A DNA stretch of 64,000 nt from Streptomyces sp. NWU339 (GCF_003143855.1 NZ_QFRK01000008.1:62001-126000), one strand, 5' to 3'; counted from the stretch's first letter, positions 1 through 8,832 are shown. The notes: generated by a model not told the origin, from the sequence alone. A program made the numbers and translations.

Positions 1-1
1 G

Positions 2-787
2 AAGTGGCTGCGCATCTTCTGGGCGGTGCTCACCGCGGTGCTGACCATCGCGATGCTGGTGGCCGGCGGGGTCACCACCATGGAGTACGCGACGCTCATC
101 TTCGCCCTGCCGGTGACGATCATCGCCTGGCTGGTGATGGCCTCCTTCTCCAAGGTCCTGCGCATGGAGCGGGCCGAGCGCGAGGGCCGCATCCTGCGCC
201 GGCAGTCGACGGCGGCGCACGGCGGCCACGTGCCCGAGCGCACCTGGCGCCAGCGGCTGGAGCGGATGCGCTCCTACCCCTCGAAGAGGCAGGTGGCCCA
301 GTTCATGGAGCGGACCGTACAGTCGGCGCTGGCCGACGTGGTCCGCGAGTTCGGGAAGCAGGGCTACCAGGCCACGCTGGACCTGGTCCCGAACGAGGAC
401 ACCGGCATCGTCGGCCACGCGCTGGTGGTCACGATCCCCGAGCACCGCGACTTCCACTACCAGGTGCAGGCCGTCGAGGCCCCGGTGCCGATGTTCGGCG
501 GACGCATGTCCCGCCAGACGGACGTCTACTACCGGGTCGAGGTGTTCACCCAGACCGGCTCCGAGGGCTACGACCTCATGGGCCTGTCCCACCAGCAGGT
601 GATCGACGACGTCCTGGACCGCTACGAGGCGCACCTGGGCTTCCTCACCTACTCCACCCAGCACGACTACGCCTCGGTGCTCACGCCGCCGGTCGTGACC
701 ACCACGGGCGCCGTCCCGGTGGTGGCGCCCGCGGAGCCGCAGGACGACGCCGGTGCGAGGACGGTGGGCAGCGGGCCGAAGGCGTAG
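2..787 (+). CDS. BCCT-family choline/betaine transporter, C-terminal part (partial)
   Basis: The reading frame is open from the left edge, so the start lies outside the window; 261 residues are visible. The first 60 or so residues hold the last two hydrophobic segments (around WLRIFWAVLTAV and LIFALPVTIIAWLVMASF). They are followed by a charged cytoplasmic tail. The tail contains WRQRLERM, FMERTVQSAL, DFHYQVQ and a YDLMGLSHQQVIDDVLD-type block, which is the extended C-terminal regulatory domain of BetT-like choline:cation symporters. Such tails sense osmotic stress in the family; that role is inferred here. The gene ends in a proline/alanine-rich stretch. A four-gene OpuC-type ABC importer at 42.6-46.5 kb may serve the same osmoprotectant. 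Family assignment is from sequence recall. Confidence 0.75.
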   Translation, partial: KWLRIFWAVLTAVLTIAMLVAGGVTTMEYATLIFALPVTIIAWLVMASFSKVLRMERAEREGRILRRQSTAAHGGHVPERTWRQRLERMRSYPSKRQVAQFMERTVQSALADVVREFGKQGYQATLDLVPNEDTGIVGHALVVTIPEHRDFHYQVQAVEAPVPMFGGRMSRQTDVYYRVEVFTQTGSEGYDLMGLSHQQVIDDVLDRYEAHLGFLTYSTQHDYASVLTPPVVTTTGAVPVVAPAEPQDDAGARTVGSGPKA

Positions 788-880
788 GCGCCGTTCCACC
801 GGACGGCCGGTGCCCGCGCCACCCGCTTCGTACCCCCACCGCTTCACCGCGCCACCGCTTCCCGGCGCCGGCACTCGGAA

Positions 881-939
881 ACGCCGTCCGTGAAACGCGC
901 GTTCCCACGCGGGGACGCCGCCGATATCACGGACGGCGT
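881..939. terminator. 13-bp inverted repeat between converging genes
   Basis: Positions 881-893 (acgccgtccgtga) pair perfectly with 927-939. The 33-base loop holds a small nested hairpin, cgcgt-tccc-acgcg at 898-911. There is no T-run, which is usual for Streptomyces terminators. It sits between the transporter gene and the minus-strand glycosylase remnant, whose stop codon lies inside the right arm, so it probably served both directions. Confidence 0.55.
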
Positions 940-1154
940 CCGGTCAGGGGCGGCTGGAGCCAGGAGGGCTCGGGCTTTCGGCGGGTGGGGCGGTGCTGGA
1001 GCGAGGAGTCCGCGAAGGACACCTCCCGGACGGTGTCCCCGCGGACGGGGCATGCCTCGCCGGTGCGGCCGTGCACGTGCATCGCCTTGCGCCCGGAGTC
1101 CTTCGGCCCGTCGGCCGGGCCCCACACCCCGCCCCTGAAATCGGTTTCCCGCAA
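927..1154 (-). pseudogene. Remnant of the C-terminal zinc-finger end of an Fpg/Nei-type DNA glycosylase
   Basis: The minus frame from a TTG at 1154 gives about 75 residues, including DGPKDSGRKAMHVHGRTGEA and then GDTVREVSFADSSLQ. This closely resembles the C-terminal zinc-finger region of actinobacterial Fpg/Nei glycosylases as I remember them (GRxGEPCPVCGDTVREVSFADSSLQYCPTCQ-like, from memory). Here CPVC reads CPVR and the YCPTC part reads HRPTR, so three of the four zinc cysteines are now arginine. The catalytic N-terminal domain is absent: smpB occupies the space where it should be. I read this as a deletion remnant that is decaying. An alternative is a small unrelated protein with a GGAGG just upstream of the TTG. 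Confidence 0.55.
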
Positions 1155-1186
1155 ACCCCCTCCGTAGTGCCAAAATGGGCGGCACT

Positions 1187-1666
1187 ATGGCTAAGGAAAA
1201 AGGGCGCAAGCTGATCGCGCAGAACAAGAAGGCGCGGCACGACTACCTCATCATCGACACCTACGAGGCCGGTCTGGTCCTCACCGGGACCGAGGTGAAG
1301 TCGCTGCGTCAGGGCAGGGCCTCGCTGGTGGACGGCTTCGTCCAGCTCGACGGCAACGAGGCGTGGCTGCACAACGTGCACGTCCCCGAGTACAGCCAGG
1401 GCACCTGGACCAACCACAGCGCGCGGCGCAAGCGCAAGCTGCTGCTGCACCGCGCGGAGATCGACAAGCTGGAGTCCAAGTCCCAGGAGACGGGGCACAC
1501 CATCGTGCCGCTCGCCCTGTACTTCAAGGACGGCCGCGCGAAGGTGGAGATCGCGCTGGCGAAGGGCAAGAAGGAGTACGACAAGCGCCAGACGCTCCGC
1601 GAGAAGCAGGACCGCCGCGAGACCGAGCGGGCGATCTCGGCGGTCCGCCGCAAGCAGCGGGCGTAG
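1187..1666 (+). CDS. smpB: SsrA-binding protein SmpB
   Basis: This 159-residue protein binds tmRNA and delivers it to stalled ribosomes for trans-translation. It starts [20 protein letters not shown] and has the SmpB core ([16 protein letters not shown], then [16 protein letters not shown]) and the basic C-terminal tail ([18 protein letters not shown]...) that enters the mRNA channel. An ATG 12 bases upstream would add MGGT; I prefer 1187 because homologues begin MAKEKG. Its partner RNA, ssrA, starts about 150 bases downstream on the same strand, the usual Streptomyces layout. A short hairpin (1670-1686) follows the stop. Confidence 0.96.
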   Translation: MAKEKGRKLIAQNKKARHDYLIIDTYEAGLVLTGTEVKSLRQGRASLVDGFVQLDGNEAWLHNVHVPEYSQGTWTNHSARRKRKLLLHRAEIDKLESKSQETGHTIVPLALYFKDGRAKVEIALAKGKKEYDKRQTLREKQDRRETERAISAVRRKQRA

Positions 1667-1669
1667 CGC

Positions 1670-1686
1670 CCGTCCGCGGCGGACGG
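1670..1686. terminator. short hairpin after smpB
   Basis: ccgtcc (1670-1675) pairs with ggacgg (1681-1686) around a five-base loop, four bases after the smpB stop codon. It is small and could be a weak terminator or chance in GC-rich DNA. Confidence 0.3.
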
Positions 1687-1812
1687 CCGTGCGTGAGGGG
1701 GCCCGGGCCCGTCCGGACCCGTCGCACGGGAATACGCTGGCACCGACCCGCGTTGGTCACGTACGATGGCGACAGCACCCCACAGTGGGTGCGCACCTTG
1801 AGAAGAAAACAT

Positions 1813-2212
1813 GGGGATGATCGGTTTCGACAGCGGCTGTCGAGGCAGGGGAAGCGTGTCGAGGAAGCGGCCATGATCTCGTAAACCACAGGCCGAAAAA
1901 ATAATCGCCAATTCCAAGCGATCCATCTCCCAGGGCGAGCTCGCCCTCGCTGCCTGATCTTCAGGTAGCGAGCAGCAGCTCTCCTACTAGAGGGAGTGTC
2001 AGCCCGGGGATGTTCCCGACCCGGATCCTGGCATCATTCAGGGGACTAAACCTTGATCCCGGTCACGGGGTGAAGAGGGAAATCCAACAGTGACTGAGCC
2101 CGTCGGAGACTTGTCCGCGTGATCTCCGGGGCCGAGAAAAGCACAGCGGACTGCACACGGAGAAGCCCTGGTTCCGCACCGTTGGACGCGGGTTCGATTC
2201 CCGCCATCTCCA
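1813..2212 (+). ncRNA. ssrA: transfer-messenger RNA (tmRNA)
   Basis: This is a one-piece tmRNA of about 400 nt. The 5' end GGGGATG pairs with CATCTCC at 2205-2211 to form the acceptor stem, and A2212 is the discriminator; CCA is not encoded. The conserved 5' element GATCGGTTTCGACAGCGG and the 3' T-arm GGGTTCGATTCCC are present. The internal reading frame at 1907-1957 encodes the tag ANSKRSISQGELALAA followed by TGA. It ends in the Ala-Ala degron recognised by ClpXP-type proteases. smpB lies just upstream. A terminator follows at 2229-2260. Confidence 0.96.
1907..1957 (+). other. tmRNA tag-peptide reading frame
   Basis: The resume codon is GCC at 1907 and translation stops at TGA 1955-1957, giving a 16-residue tag ANSKRSISQGELALAA. 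The first residue, AN start and LALAA end agree with known bacterial tags. The resume codon is inferred from the ANS/ANT pattern of related tags. Confidence 0.85.
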
Positions 2213-2228
2213 CAATTCCCATGTGGGC

Positions 2229-2260
2229 AAAGGCCCCGTCGCATCCGCGGCGGGGCCTTT
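2229..2260 (+). terminator. terminator of ssrA
   Basis: aaaggccccg (2229-2238) pairs perfectly with cggggccttt (2251-2260), with a 12-base loop, 17 bases after the mature tmRNA end. The 3' T-run is short (TTTG). Confidence 0.85.
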
Positions 2261-2403
2261 GTCGTGCACGGCCGGCCTCCCCGTGGGCCGCCCGCGAGGC
2301 CCGAGCCTCGCGGATGGAGGACGGCGACCGCCCGTAGGGGAGCGGTCCTTCGCCGTCGAGGTGCGGCACCGGCTACGACCCGTCAAGAGCATGAGGAGTG
2401 GGG

Positions 2404-2652
2404 ATGAGCGAGGCGAAAAGGAACTCGGCCCTGTTCGCCTTCATCGGCTGCGGCAACTTCCTGACAGGGATCGTGTGCTGGGCCACGCTGGACAGGTTCA
2501 ACGCCATGGTCCCGTTCATGTGCTCGGCACTCCTTTTCGCCGGGGCGTGGCTGTGCGAACGGCGCTCCGGAGCGCACCGGGACCACCGGCGCCAGGACCC
2601 GGAAGCCGCCCCGGACGGTGGCGCCAAGGGCACGGGCGGGCGCGTCCGGTAG
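2404..2652 (+). CDS. small membrane protein of unknown function
   Basis: This is an 82-residue protein. ATG at 2404 is preceded by GAGGAG at 2393-2398, a good ribosome-binding site; a GTG six bases earlier is in frame but badly placed. Two hydrophobic segments are visible (LFAFIGCGNFLTGIVCWATL and MVPFMCSALLFAGAWLC). They are followed by a charged, probably cytoplasmic tail rich in Arg, Asp and Gly. I do not recognise the family. It stands alone between ssrA and a converging MFS gene. Confidence 0.7.
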   Translation: MSEAKRNSALFAFIGCGNFLTGIVCWATLDRFNAMVPFMCSALLFAGAWLCERRSGAHRDHRRQDPEAAPDGGAKGTGGRVR

Positions 2653-2822
2653 CCCGGCTCGCGGACGGCGTTCCGGACGCGGCGCCGGGCCGCATCCGCG
2701 ATCTTCGACATCGGGGGTCCTCCACTGACACGGTTCGCGGGGAGGGGGCGGGAGGGAGAGCGGGTGGGGAAAGCGTGTCGAAGCGCTTCGACCGGTGAAG
2801 GTGTGTGCGAGCCAGAGGGCCG

Positions 2823-4196
2823 TCAACGGGACGGGCGGGAATCGGCGGAGCGGTTCGACGGCCCGAACGGTGAGCGGGGGCCCGGCGGTCCGGACAGGGC
2901 CAGCGCCGTCAGCAGGGCCGTCCCGGCCGCCGCAACGGGAACCCCGTACCCGGCCGTCGCCGAGAGGTGCTCCACGACCCAGCCGCCGGCCGCGCTGCCG
3001 CAGGCGATCCCGCCGAGCAGGCCGGTCACCGCGAGCGTCATCCCCTCGTTCAGCCGGCCCTCGGGGGTGCAGCGCTGGACCAGCGTGATCGTCGTGACCA
3101 TCGTCGGCGCCGTGGCCATCCCGGCCGGCAGGAGCGCCCCCGCCAGCAGCAGGAGCGAGCCGGTGAGGGTCGCCGCGAGCAGTGGCAGCACCATCAGCGC
3201 GGTCATCGCGGCCAGGCACAGGGGCAGCCGGGACCAGGCGGACCCCACCGGGCGCATCGCCCCGTAGGCGAGGCCCGCCGCGCAGGAGCCGGCCGCCTGG
3301 AGGGCCAGCACCGCGCCGGCCGCCGAGCGGTGCCCCTGCGCGTCCGCGAACGCGATCGTGACGACCTCCATCGAGCCGAACACCGCACCGGTCGCCAGGC
3401 AGACGACGAGCAGCGGGCGCATCCCGGGCGCCCGGAAGGGGGCCCGGCCCTGGGCGCGCCGCTCGGCCGGCGGCTCGGTGGAGCGCTGGGCGACGAACAG
3501 CGTCACGCCCGTCAGCAGCAGCACCGCACCCACCAGCGTGCCCGCCTCCGGGAAGAGCGCCGAGCAGAGGAAGGCCGCGAGCACCGGGCCCAGCATGAAG
3601 CACAGCTCGTCCGCGGCCTGCTCGAAGGAGTTCGCGGTGTGCAGCCCTTCGGCGGCGTCGGCACGGCCCTTCAGCAGGTGGGCCCAGCGGGCCCGGGACA
3701 TCCCGCCGGTGTTGGGCGTCGTGGCGGTGGCGGCGTAGGCGGCGAACAGGGTCCAGGCGGGGGCGCCGTGGCGCACGCAGAGCAGCAGCGCGAGGGAGCC
3801 GAGCACGGCGAACACCGTCGCGGGCAGGGCGACGCGGGCCTGCCCGTACCGGTCGACCAGCCGTGCCGTCCACGGGGCGACCACCGCGGTCGCCGCCAGG
3901 CCGGTCGCGACGACGGCACCGGCGAGGGCGTACGAGCCCCGCGTCCCGGCGATCATCATGACCGCGCTCACGCTGAACATGCCCATCGGCAGCCGGGCGA
4001 CGAGGTTCCAGAGGGTGAACGCGCGGGCGCCGGGCAGCGCGAACAGACGGCGGTACGGGCCCGGCGCCCGGCCGCGGGAGCCGTCCGGCCGCCCACGCGG
4101 CGCGAAGTCGGCGACGACCAGGGTGTCGGCCGTGACGGTGAACAGCGGGGTGTCCCGGGAGGCCGCGCGGCGGCTGCGGAAGGTCGGCTGAGGCAT
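2823..4196 (-). CDS. MFS-family transporter, probable drug/metabolite exporter
   Basis: A 457-residue multi-pass membrane protein with about twelve hydrophobic segments. The loop RLVDRYGQARVALP between segments 2 and 3 resembles the MFS signature (D-R-x-G-R). A long charged middle loop (QRSTEPPAERRAQGRAPFR) separates the two halves. The start is taken as ATG 4196 (MPQPTFRSRR); an open frame continues further upstream, but that would run toward the divergent regulator. It is transcribed divergently from a LysR gene 83 bases away, the classic arrangement of a regulator controlling its neighbour exporter. The substrate cannot be read from sequence. Confidence 0.85.
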   Translation of the reverse strand: MPQPTFRSRRAASRDTPLFTVTADTLVVADFAPRGRPDGSRGRAPGPYRRLFALPGARAFTLWNLVARLPMGMFSVSAVMMIAGTRGSYALAGAVVATGLAATAVVAPWTARLVDRYGQARVALPATVFAVLGSLALLLCVRHGAPAWTLFAAYAATATTPNTGGMSRARWAHLLKGRADAAEGLHTANSFEQAADELCFMLGPVLAAFLCSALFPEAGTLVGAVLLLTGVTLFVAQRSTEPPAERRAQGRAPFRAPGMRPLLVVCLATGAVFGSMEVVTIAFADAQGHRSAAGAVLALQAAGSCAAGLAYGAMRPVGSAWSRLPLCLAAMTALMVLPLLAATLTGSLLLLAGALLPAGMATAPTMVTTITLVQRCTPEGRLNEGMTLAVTGLLGGIACGSAAGGWVVEHLSATAGYGVPVAAAGTALLTALALSGPPGPRSPFGPSNRSADSRPSR

Positions 4197-4279
4197 GGAC
4201 CCACCGTCGCCCGCCCCCGCGGCACCGGTCCAACACCTGACCGGTACCGATTCACGCACCGGCGTTGTAGGTTCACCGG
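4197..4279. promoter_or_regulatory. divergent promoter region between MFS and LysR genes
   Basis: The 83-base spacer must carry both promoters and any LysR binding site. It contains the palindrome accggt and a loose dyad formed by aacacctgaccggt and the later caccggcgttgtaggtt. No clean T-N11-A element stands out, so the operator is assigned by position only. Confidence 0.4.
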
Positions 4280-5248
4280 GTGTCCGCCCCCGCCCACCTC
4301 GACCCCCGCCTCCTGCGCGCCTTCGTCACCGTCGCCGAGGAACTGCACTTCACCCGCGCCGCCACCCGCCTGTACGTCGCCCAGCAGGCGCTCAGTCGTG
4401 ATGTGCGGCGGCTGGAGCGGGAGTTGGGCAGCGAGTTGTTCGTGCGGACCACCCGCCAGGTGACGCTCACCGCCGACGGCGAACACCTGCTGCCGTACGC
4501 CCGCCGCGTCCTCCAGGCGCAGGACGACCTGATCGCCGCCGCCGGGCAGACCCGCCCGCTGCTGGTGGACCTCAACTCCCCGGGCCTGCCGACCCCGCGC
4601 CGGGTCCTGCACCGGGCCCGCGAACTCACCCCCGGCCACGAGCTGATGGCCCGCTACGAGAGCGGCCTGACCTGGGCCGCGGCCGAGGTGCTCGCGGGGC
4701 GGCTGGACGCGTCGTTCGGGCGGTTCGCGGGGCTTCCCGAGGTGCTGCGGGCCGGGCTCGACCAGCAGCCCGTGCGGTACGAGCCGATGGCGGTGGTGCT
4801 GCCCGAGGACCACCGGCTGGCCGCACTGGAGGAGGTGCCGCTCGCCGCGATGGCCGGCGAGACGGTGTACGCCGGGGCGGGCAACCCGCGCACACCGGAG
4901 TGGACCGACCTCGCCCTGCTGCTGTTCGAGGGGCGGGACATCGCCCTCGCGCCGCCGGAACCCCTGGCCGTCGGGGAGGAGGAGTTCGAGCGGATCATGG
5001 CCAGGACGCGTCGTCCGATCCTCGCCGTGGTGGACTTCCCCGCGCTGACCTCGATGGTGGTGCGCCCGCTGGTCGACCCCGTTCCGCTGTCACCCGTGTC
5101 GCTGATATGGCGGAAAGGGAGAATTCACCCCGCTCTGGACGGACTTCGCAGGGCTGCGGCCGGTATCGCCGCCGAGGAGGGCTGGTTGCGGCGTCCCGTG
5201 AACGGGTGGGTTTCGGACGGTGATCTTGTTGTCATGAGTTCTCCCTGA
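4280..5248 (+). CDS. LysR-family transcriptional regulator
   Basis: A 322-residue protein starting at GTG. Residues 8-66 are a typical LysR winged helix-turn-helix (LRAFVTVAEELHFTRAATRL, then QQALSRDVRRLERELGSELF). A ligand-binding domain follows, with the usual RPLLVDLNS-like start of the effector fold. The C-terminus (EGWLRRPVNGWVSDGDLVVM) is slightly longer than average. It probably controls the divergent MFS exporter in response to the exported compound; that is inference from layout. Confidence 0.93.
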   Translation: MSAPAHLDPRLLRAFVTVAEELHFTRAATRLYVAQQALSRDVRRLERELGSELFVRTTRQVTLTADGEHLLPYARRVLQAQDDLIAAAGQTRPLLVDLNSPGLPTPRRVLHRARELTPGHELMARYESGLTWAAAEVLAGRLDASFGRFAGLPEVLRAGLDQQPVRYEPMAVVLPEDHRLAALEEVPLAAMAGETVYAGAGNPRTPEWTDLALLLFEGRDIALAPPEPLAVGEEEFERIMARTRRPILAVVDFPALTSMVVRPLVDPVPLSPVSLIWRKGRIHPALDGLRRAAAGIAAEEGWLRRPVNGWVSDGDLVVMSSP

Positions 5249-5434
5249 TGTCTCGGATGTCTCGCGAATGACACGAAACGGCACCGGGGAAACACAGAAC
5301 CTCCGCGTGCGCTACATTCGATGCTCGAGCACGGTGTGATAGACGGGGCGCTCGGAGCGGGTGGGGGGCCCGGATCCGACGGCGAGTGCTCGGGCCGCGA
5401 GCGCACCCCGGAACAGTCCCGTGGGGGGAAGTGC

Positions 5435-6616
5435 GTGCGCGTGGAAAAGTGGCGAGAAGACGCCCAACCGGAGCGGTCCGAGACCGCGTCGGCGCCCAAG
5501 GGCGATCACGGGGACTGGTTCTCCCGGGGCACGGCCGGCCACGCCGCCGAGCCGGAGCACAGACCCTACGCCTCCACCAGGGACGACTGGCCCTACCCGT
5601 ACGACACGAGCGCCGCGACGCGCCCGACGGGCGGCGCGCCCGCCGCGGACGGCACGCGCAGGATGCCCGCACAGCGCGGACCGGAAGGAATGCCGCGCGA
5701 CCCCTGGCAGGAGGACGCCCCGGCGACGGCCGTCCTGCCCGCCGTTCCCGCTCCCGCGGCCCCCGCCGCCGACGCGCCCACCGCCGACGTGCCTGTCGAC
5801 AACGCGTCCGCCGACAACGCAGCCGACGACTCCGCCGGGCAGACCCATGACCCGCACGAGGTGACGATCCAGCTCGACGCCGTGCAGATCGGGAACGGGA
5901 TGCTGCTCGGCACACCGAACCGGCCGGGCGGCGGAGCAGTGCACGAGCCCTCCGACGGGCCCGTCTTCGTCGACGAGTCGGGCCGCCGCGTCCGCCGCTA
6001 CCGCCGTATCGGCCTGGTCGTCGGTCTCGCCTGCGCGGCGTACGCCGTCGTCATCGTCGCCACGCTGCTGTCCGGCAACTCCGACGCCCCCTGGGTGCCC
6101 GTCCACGGCCAGGAGCAGGAGCAGCCCGCCGAGAAGGTCGACACCTCGCCGCAGCCCGCCGAACCGGACGCGTCCCCCGACGCCGATGCCACCCCGGAGC
6201 CGGGCACCGAGCCGACCGCCGGCGAACCCGACCCCGTCACCCCGCCCGACGCCGGCCTCCCCGCGGGCGGCGGGGCCGCCGCCGGGGACGGAGCCGTCGA
6301 GCCCGCCGCCCCGACGCCGACGCCGCCGACCGGGACCACCCCGAAGCCCGGCACCGGCACCGACGCCTCCCCGAGCGCTCCGGCCGGCCCCCCGGCCGGG
6401 TCGGAGCCCGCAGCCCCGACGACCCCCTCGGGCGGCACCAGCACCGCTCCGGCCCCGCCCCCCGCCGGGGAGGACCCCGGCGACGAGGAACCCGCCGGCC
6501 CCGACAAACTCGCCCAGGCGCCCGCCGACCGGCCGGTCGTGGCAGCCGAGAGCCCCGCCGCACAGCCGGCCCCGTCCACCGACCCCGCCGCACCGTCCCC
6601 GGAGCACGTCCTCTGA
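5435..6616 (+). CDS. matA: MatA-like single-pass membrane protein of the glycan operon
   Basis: A 393-residue protein. GTG at 5435 follows GGGGGGAA at 5422-5429; a longer frame reaches 5321 without a good ribosome-binding site. About 185 cytoplasmic residues precede one membrane segment (IGLVVGLACAAYAVVIVATLL). The rest is a Pro/Glu/Ala/Thr-rich extracellular tail with no enzymatic motif. Order and context match matA of Streptomyces (about SCO2963), which with matB makes a poly-beta-1,6-N-acetylglucosamine-like polymer for hyphal aggregation and adhesion (literature recall). The stop overlaps the matB start (TGATG), implying coupled translation. Its molecular role is unclear; a scaffold or export partner is plausible. 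Confidence 0.8.
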   Translation: MRVEKWREDAQPERSETASAPKGDHGDWFSRGTAGHAAEPEHRPYASTRDDWPYPYDTSAATRPTGGAPAADGTRRMPAQRGPEGMPRDPWQEDAPATAVLPAVPAPAAPAADAPTADVPVDNASADNAADDSAGQTHDPHEVTIQLDAVQIGNGMLLGTPNRPGGGAVHEPSDGPVFVDESGRRVRRYRRIGLVVGLACAAYAVVIVATLLSGNSDAPWVPVHGQEQEQPAEKVDTSPQPAEPDASPDADATPEPGTEPTAGEPDPVTPPDAGLPAGGGAAAGDGAVEPAAPTPTPPTGTTPKPGTGTDASPSAPAGPPAGSEPAAPTTPSGGTSTAPAPPPAGEDPGDEEPAGPDKLAQAPADRPVVAAESPAAQPAPSTDPAAPSPEHVL

Positions 6617-8832
6617 TGGCATCCCACTCCCACCGCCCCGGGCCCGCGACCGGAGCCCGAGGCGGCTCTCGGCGTCGCAGTCAGCCCAAGCGTCGCCGTC
6701 TGCCCCTGCGCCTGCTGCTTCCGCTGCTCGTGCTCGTCGCCCTGGCGGCGATGCTCATGCTGCGCGGATACACGCACAGCGAGATCCTCGCCGACCACCG
6801 CGTCCAGCCGCCCGCGCCCACCGACAAGGTGCCGGACAAGATCCTCGAGGGCGGCCCGGTCATCGACGCCCGCGGCGGCCGCACCGAGAGCCTGAGCGTG
6901 CCCGACCGCCGGCTGGTCCTCACCTTCGATGACGGCCCGGACCCGGTCTGGACGCCGAGGGTGCTGGACGTGCTGAAGAAGCACGACGCGCACGGGGTCT
7001 TCTTCGTCACCGGCACCATGGCCTCCCGCTACCCGGGCCTCGTCCAGCGCATGGTCGACGAGGGCCACGAGATCGGCCTGCACACGTTCAACCACCCCGA
7101 CCTCTCCCTCCAGTCCAAGAGGCGCATCGACTGGGAGCTGTCGCAGAACCAGCTGGCGATCACCGGCGCGGCCGGCATCCGCACCTCGCTCTTCCGCCCG
7201 CCGTACTCCTCCTTCTCCGCCGCCATGGACAACAAGTCCTGGCCGGTCACCGAGTACATCGGCAGCCGCGGTTACATCACCGTCGTCAACAACACCGACA
7301 GCGAGGACTGGCAGCGGCCCGGCGTCGACGAGATCATCCGCCGTGCCACGCCCGAGAACGGCGAGGGCGCCATCGTCCTGATGCACGACTCCGGCGGCGA
7401 CCGCAGCCAGACCGTCGCGGCGCTGGACAAGTTCCTGCCCGACCTGAAGGAGAAGGGCTACGAGTTCGACAACCTCACCGAGGCCCTGGACGCGCCCAGT
7501 GCGATGAGCCAGGTGACCGGCCCCGAGCTGTGGAAGGGCAAGGCGTGGGTCTTCCTGGTCCAGGCCTCGGAGAAGGTCACCGGCGGTCTGGCGGCGGGCC
7601 TGGCGATCGTCGGCACCCTGGTCATCGGCCGCTTCGTGCTGATGCTCGTCCTCTCCGGCGTCCACGCGCGCCGGGTGCGCCGCCGGGGCTTCGGCTGGGG
7701 GCCACCGGTCACCGAACCGGTGACGGTGCTGGTCCCGGCCTACAACGAGGCCAAGTGCATCGAGAACACCGTCCGTTCCCTGATGGACAGCGACCACCCG
7801 ATCGAGGTCCTGGTCATCGACGACGGCTCCAGCGACGGCACGGCCCGCATCGTCGAGGCCATGGGCCTGCCCAACGTCCGGGTGATCCGCCAGCTCAACG
7901 CGGGCAAGCCGGCGGCGCTCAACCGGGGCCTGGCCAACGCCCGTTACGACATCGTCGTGATGATGGACGGCGACACGGTCTTCGAGCCGTCCACCGTCCG
8001 CGAACTCGTCCAACCCTTCGGCGACCCGAAGGTGGGAGCCGTGGCGGGCAACGCGAAGGTCGGCAACAAGGACAGCCTCATCGGCGCCTGGCAGCACATC
8101 GAGTACGTGATGGGCTTCAACCTGGACCGCCGCATGTACGACATCCTGGGCTGCATGCCGACCATCCCGGGGGCCGTCGGCGCCTTCCGCCGCTCGGCGC
8201 TGGTCCCGATCGGCGGCATGAGCGACGACACGCTCGCCGAGGACACCGACGTCACCATGGCGCTGCACCGCGCCGGCTGGCGCGTGGTCTACGCCGAGAA
8301 CGCCCGCGCCTGGACCGAGGCCCCGGAGACCGTCCAGCAGCTGTGGTCCCAGCGCTACCGCTGGTCGTACGGCACCATGCAGGCCATCTGGAAGCACCGC
8401 CGCTCCGTGATCGAGAAGGGCCCCTCGGGCCGCTTCGGCCGCGTGGGCCTGCCCTTCGTCTCCCTGTTCATGATCGTGGCCCCGCTGCTGGCCCCCCTGA
8501 TCGACGTCTTCCTGCTCTACGGCATCGTCTTCGGCCCGACCCAGAAGACGATCATGGCGTGGCTGGGCGTCCTGGCCATCCAGGCGGTCTGCGCGGCCTT
8601 CGCCTTCCGCCTCGACCGCGAACGCATGACCCATCTGATCTCGCTGCCGCTGCAGCAGGTCCTCTACCGCCAGCTCATGTACGTCGTGCTGCTCCAGTCC
8701 TGGATCACCGCCCTCACCGGCGGCCGCCTGCGCTGGCAGAAGCTGCGGCGCACCGGCGTCGTCGAGGCGCCCGGCGGCTCCGTGCCCGGCCCGCGTGCGC
8801 AGAGCAACGATGACCGGAGGCCCGTGGCATGA
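6616..8832 (+). CDS. matB: Bifunctional polysaccharide deacetylase / glycosyltransferase MatB
   Basis: A 738-residue fusion. An N-terminal membrane anchor (residues 29-49) is followed by an extracellular NodB deacetylase domain with TFDDGPDP (about 103-110) and the metal pair in HTFNHPD (His156, His160). After another membrane segment comes a family 2 glycosyltransferase with VLVPAYNE, DDGSSDGT (about 402), DGDT, EDTD and QRYRW (about 579). Three or more C-terminal membrane segments would form the export channel. The QxxRW and DxD motifs mark a processive synthase of the PgaC/cellulose-synthase type. It probably polymerises and partly deacetylates a GlcNAc polymer. It overlaps matA by one base and the acyltransferase by four. 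Confidence 0.92.
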   Translation: MASHSHRPGPATGARGGSRRRSQPKRRRLPLRLLLPLLVLVALAAMLMLRGYTHSEILADHRVQPPAPTDKVPDKILEGGPVIDARGGRTESLSVPDRRLVLTFDDGPDPVWTPRVLDVLKKHDAHGVFFVTGTMASRYPGLVQRMVDEGHEIGLHTFNHPDLSLQSKRRIDWELSQNQLAITGAAGIRTSLFRPPYSSFSAAMDNKSWPVTEYIGSRGYITVVNNTDSEDWQRPGVDEIIRRATPENGEGAIVLMHDSGGDRSQTVAALDKFLPDLKEKGYEFDNLTEALDAPSAMSQVTGPELWKGKAWVFLVQASEKVTGGLAAGLAIVGTLVIGRFVLMLVLSGVHARRVRRRGFGWGPPVTEPVTVLVPAYNEAKCIENTVRSLMDSDHPIEVLVIDDGSSDGTARIVEAMGLPNVRVIRQLNAGKPAALNRGLANARYDIVVMMDGDTVFEPSTVRELVQPFGDPKVGAVAGNAKVGNKDSLIGAWQHIEYVMGFNLDRRMYDILGCMPTIPGAVGAFRRSALVPIGGMSDDTLAEDTDVTMALHRAGWRVVYAENARAWTEAPETVQQLWSQRYRWSYGTMQAIWKHRRSVIEKGPSGRFGRVGLPFVSLFMIVAPLLAPLIDVFLLYGIVFGPTQKTIMAWLGVLAIQAVCAAFAFRLDRERMTHLISLPLQQVLYRQLMYVVLLQSWITALTGGRLRWQKLRRTGVVEAPGGSVPGPRAQSNDDRRPVA

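Larger units (their letters stand above)
788..1186. other. intergenic region between transporter and smpB
   Basis: This 399-base gap has no plausible plus-strand gene. It holds a perfect 13-bp inverted repeat (881-893 with 927-939) and, on the minus strand, a decayed glycosylase fragment (927-1154). The smpB start lacks a good Shine-Dalgarno sequence. A TAGTGC/CAAAAT-like stretch just upstream (about 1165-1176) could be a -10 region, but no convincing -35 is visible. Confidence 0.6.

Noticed and set aside
2383..4236. Long open frames opposite and across the MFS gene (over 600 codons)
   Set aside because: High-GC DNA leaves antisense frames open. These translations are Arg/Pro/Gly-rich low-complexity strings without motifs, while the sense frame has clear membrane segments.
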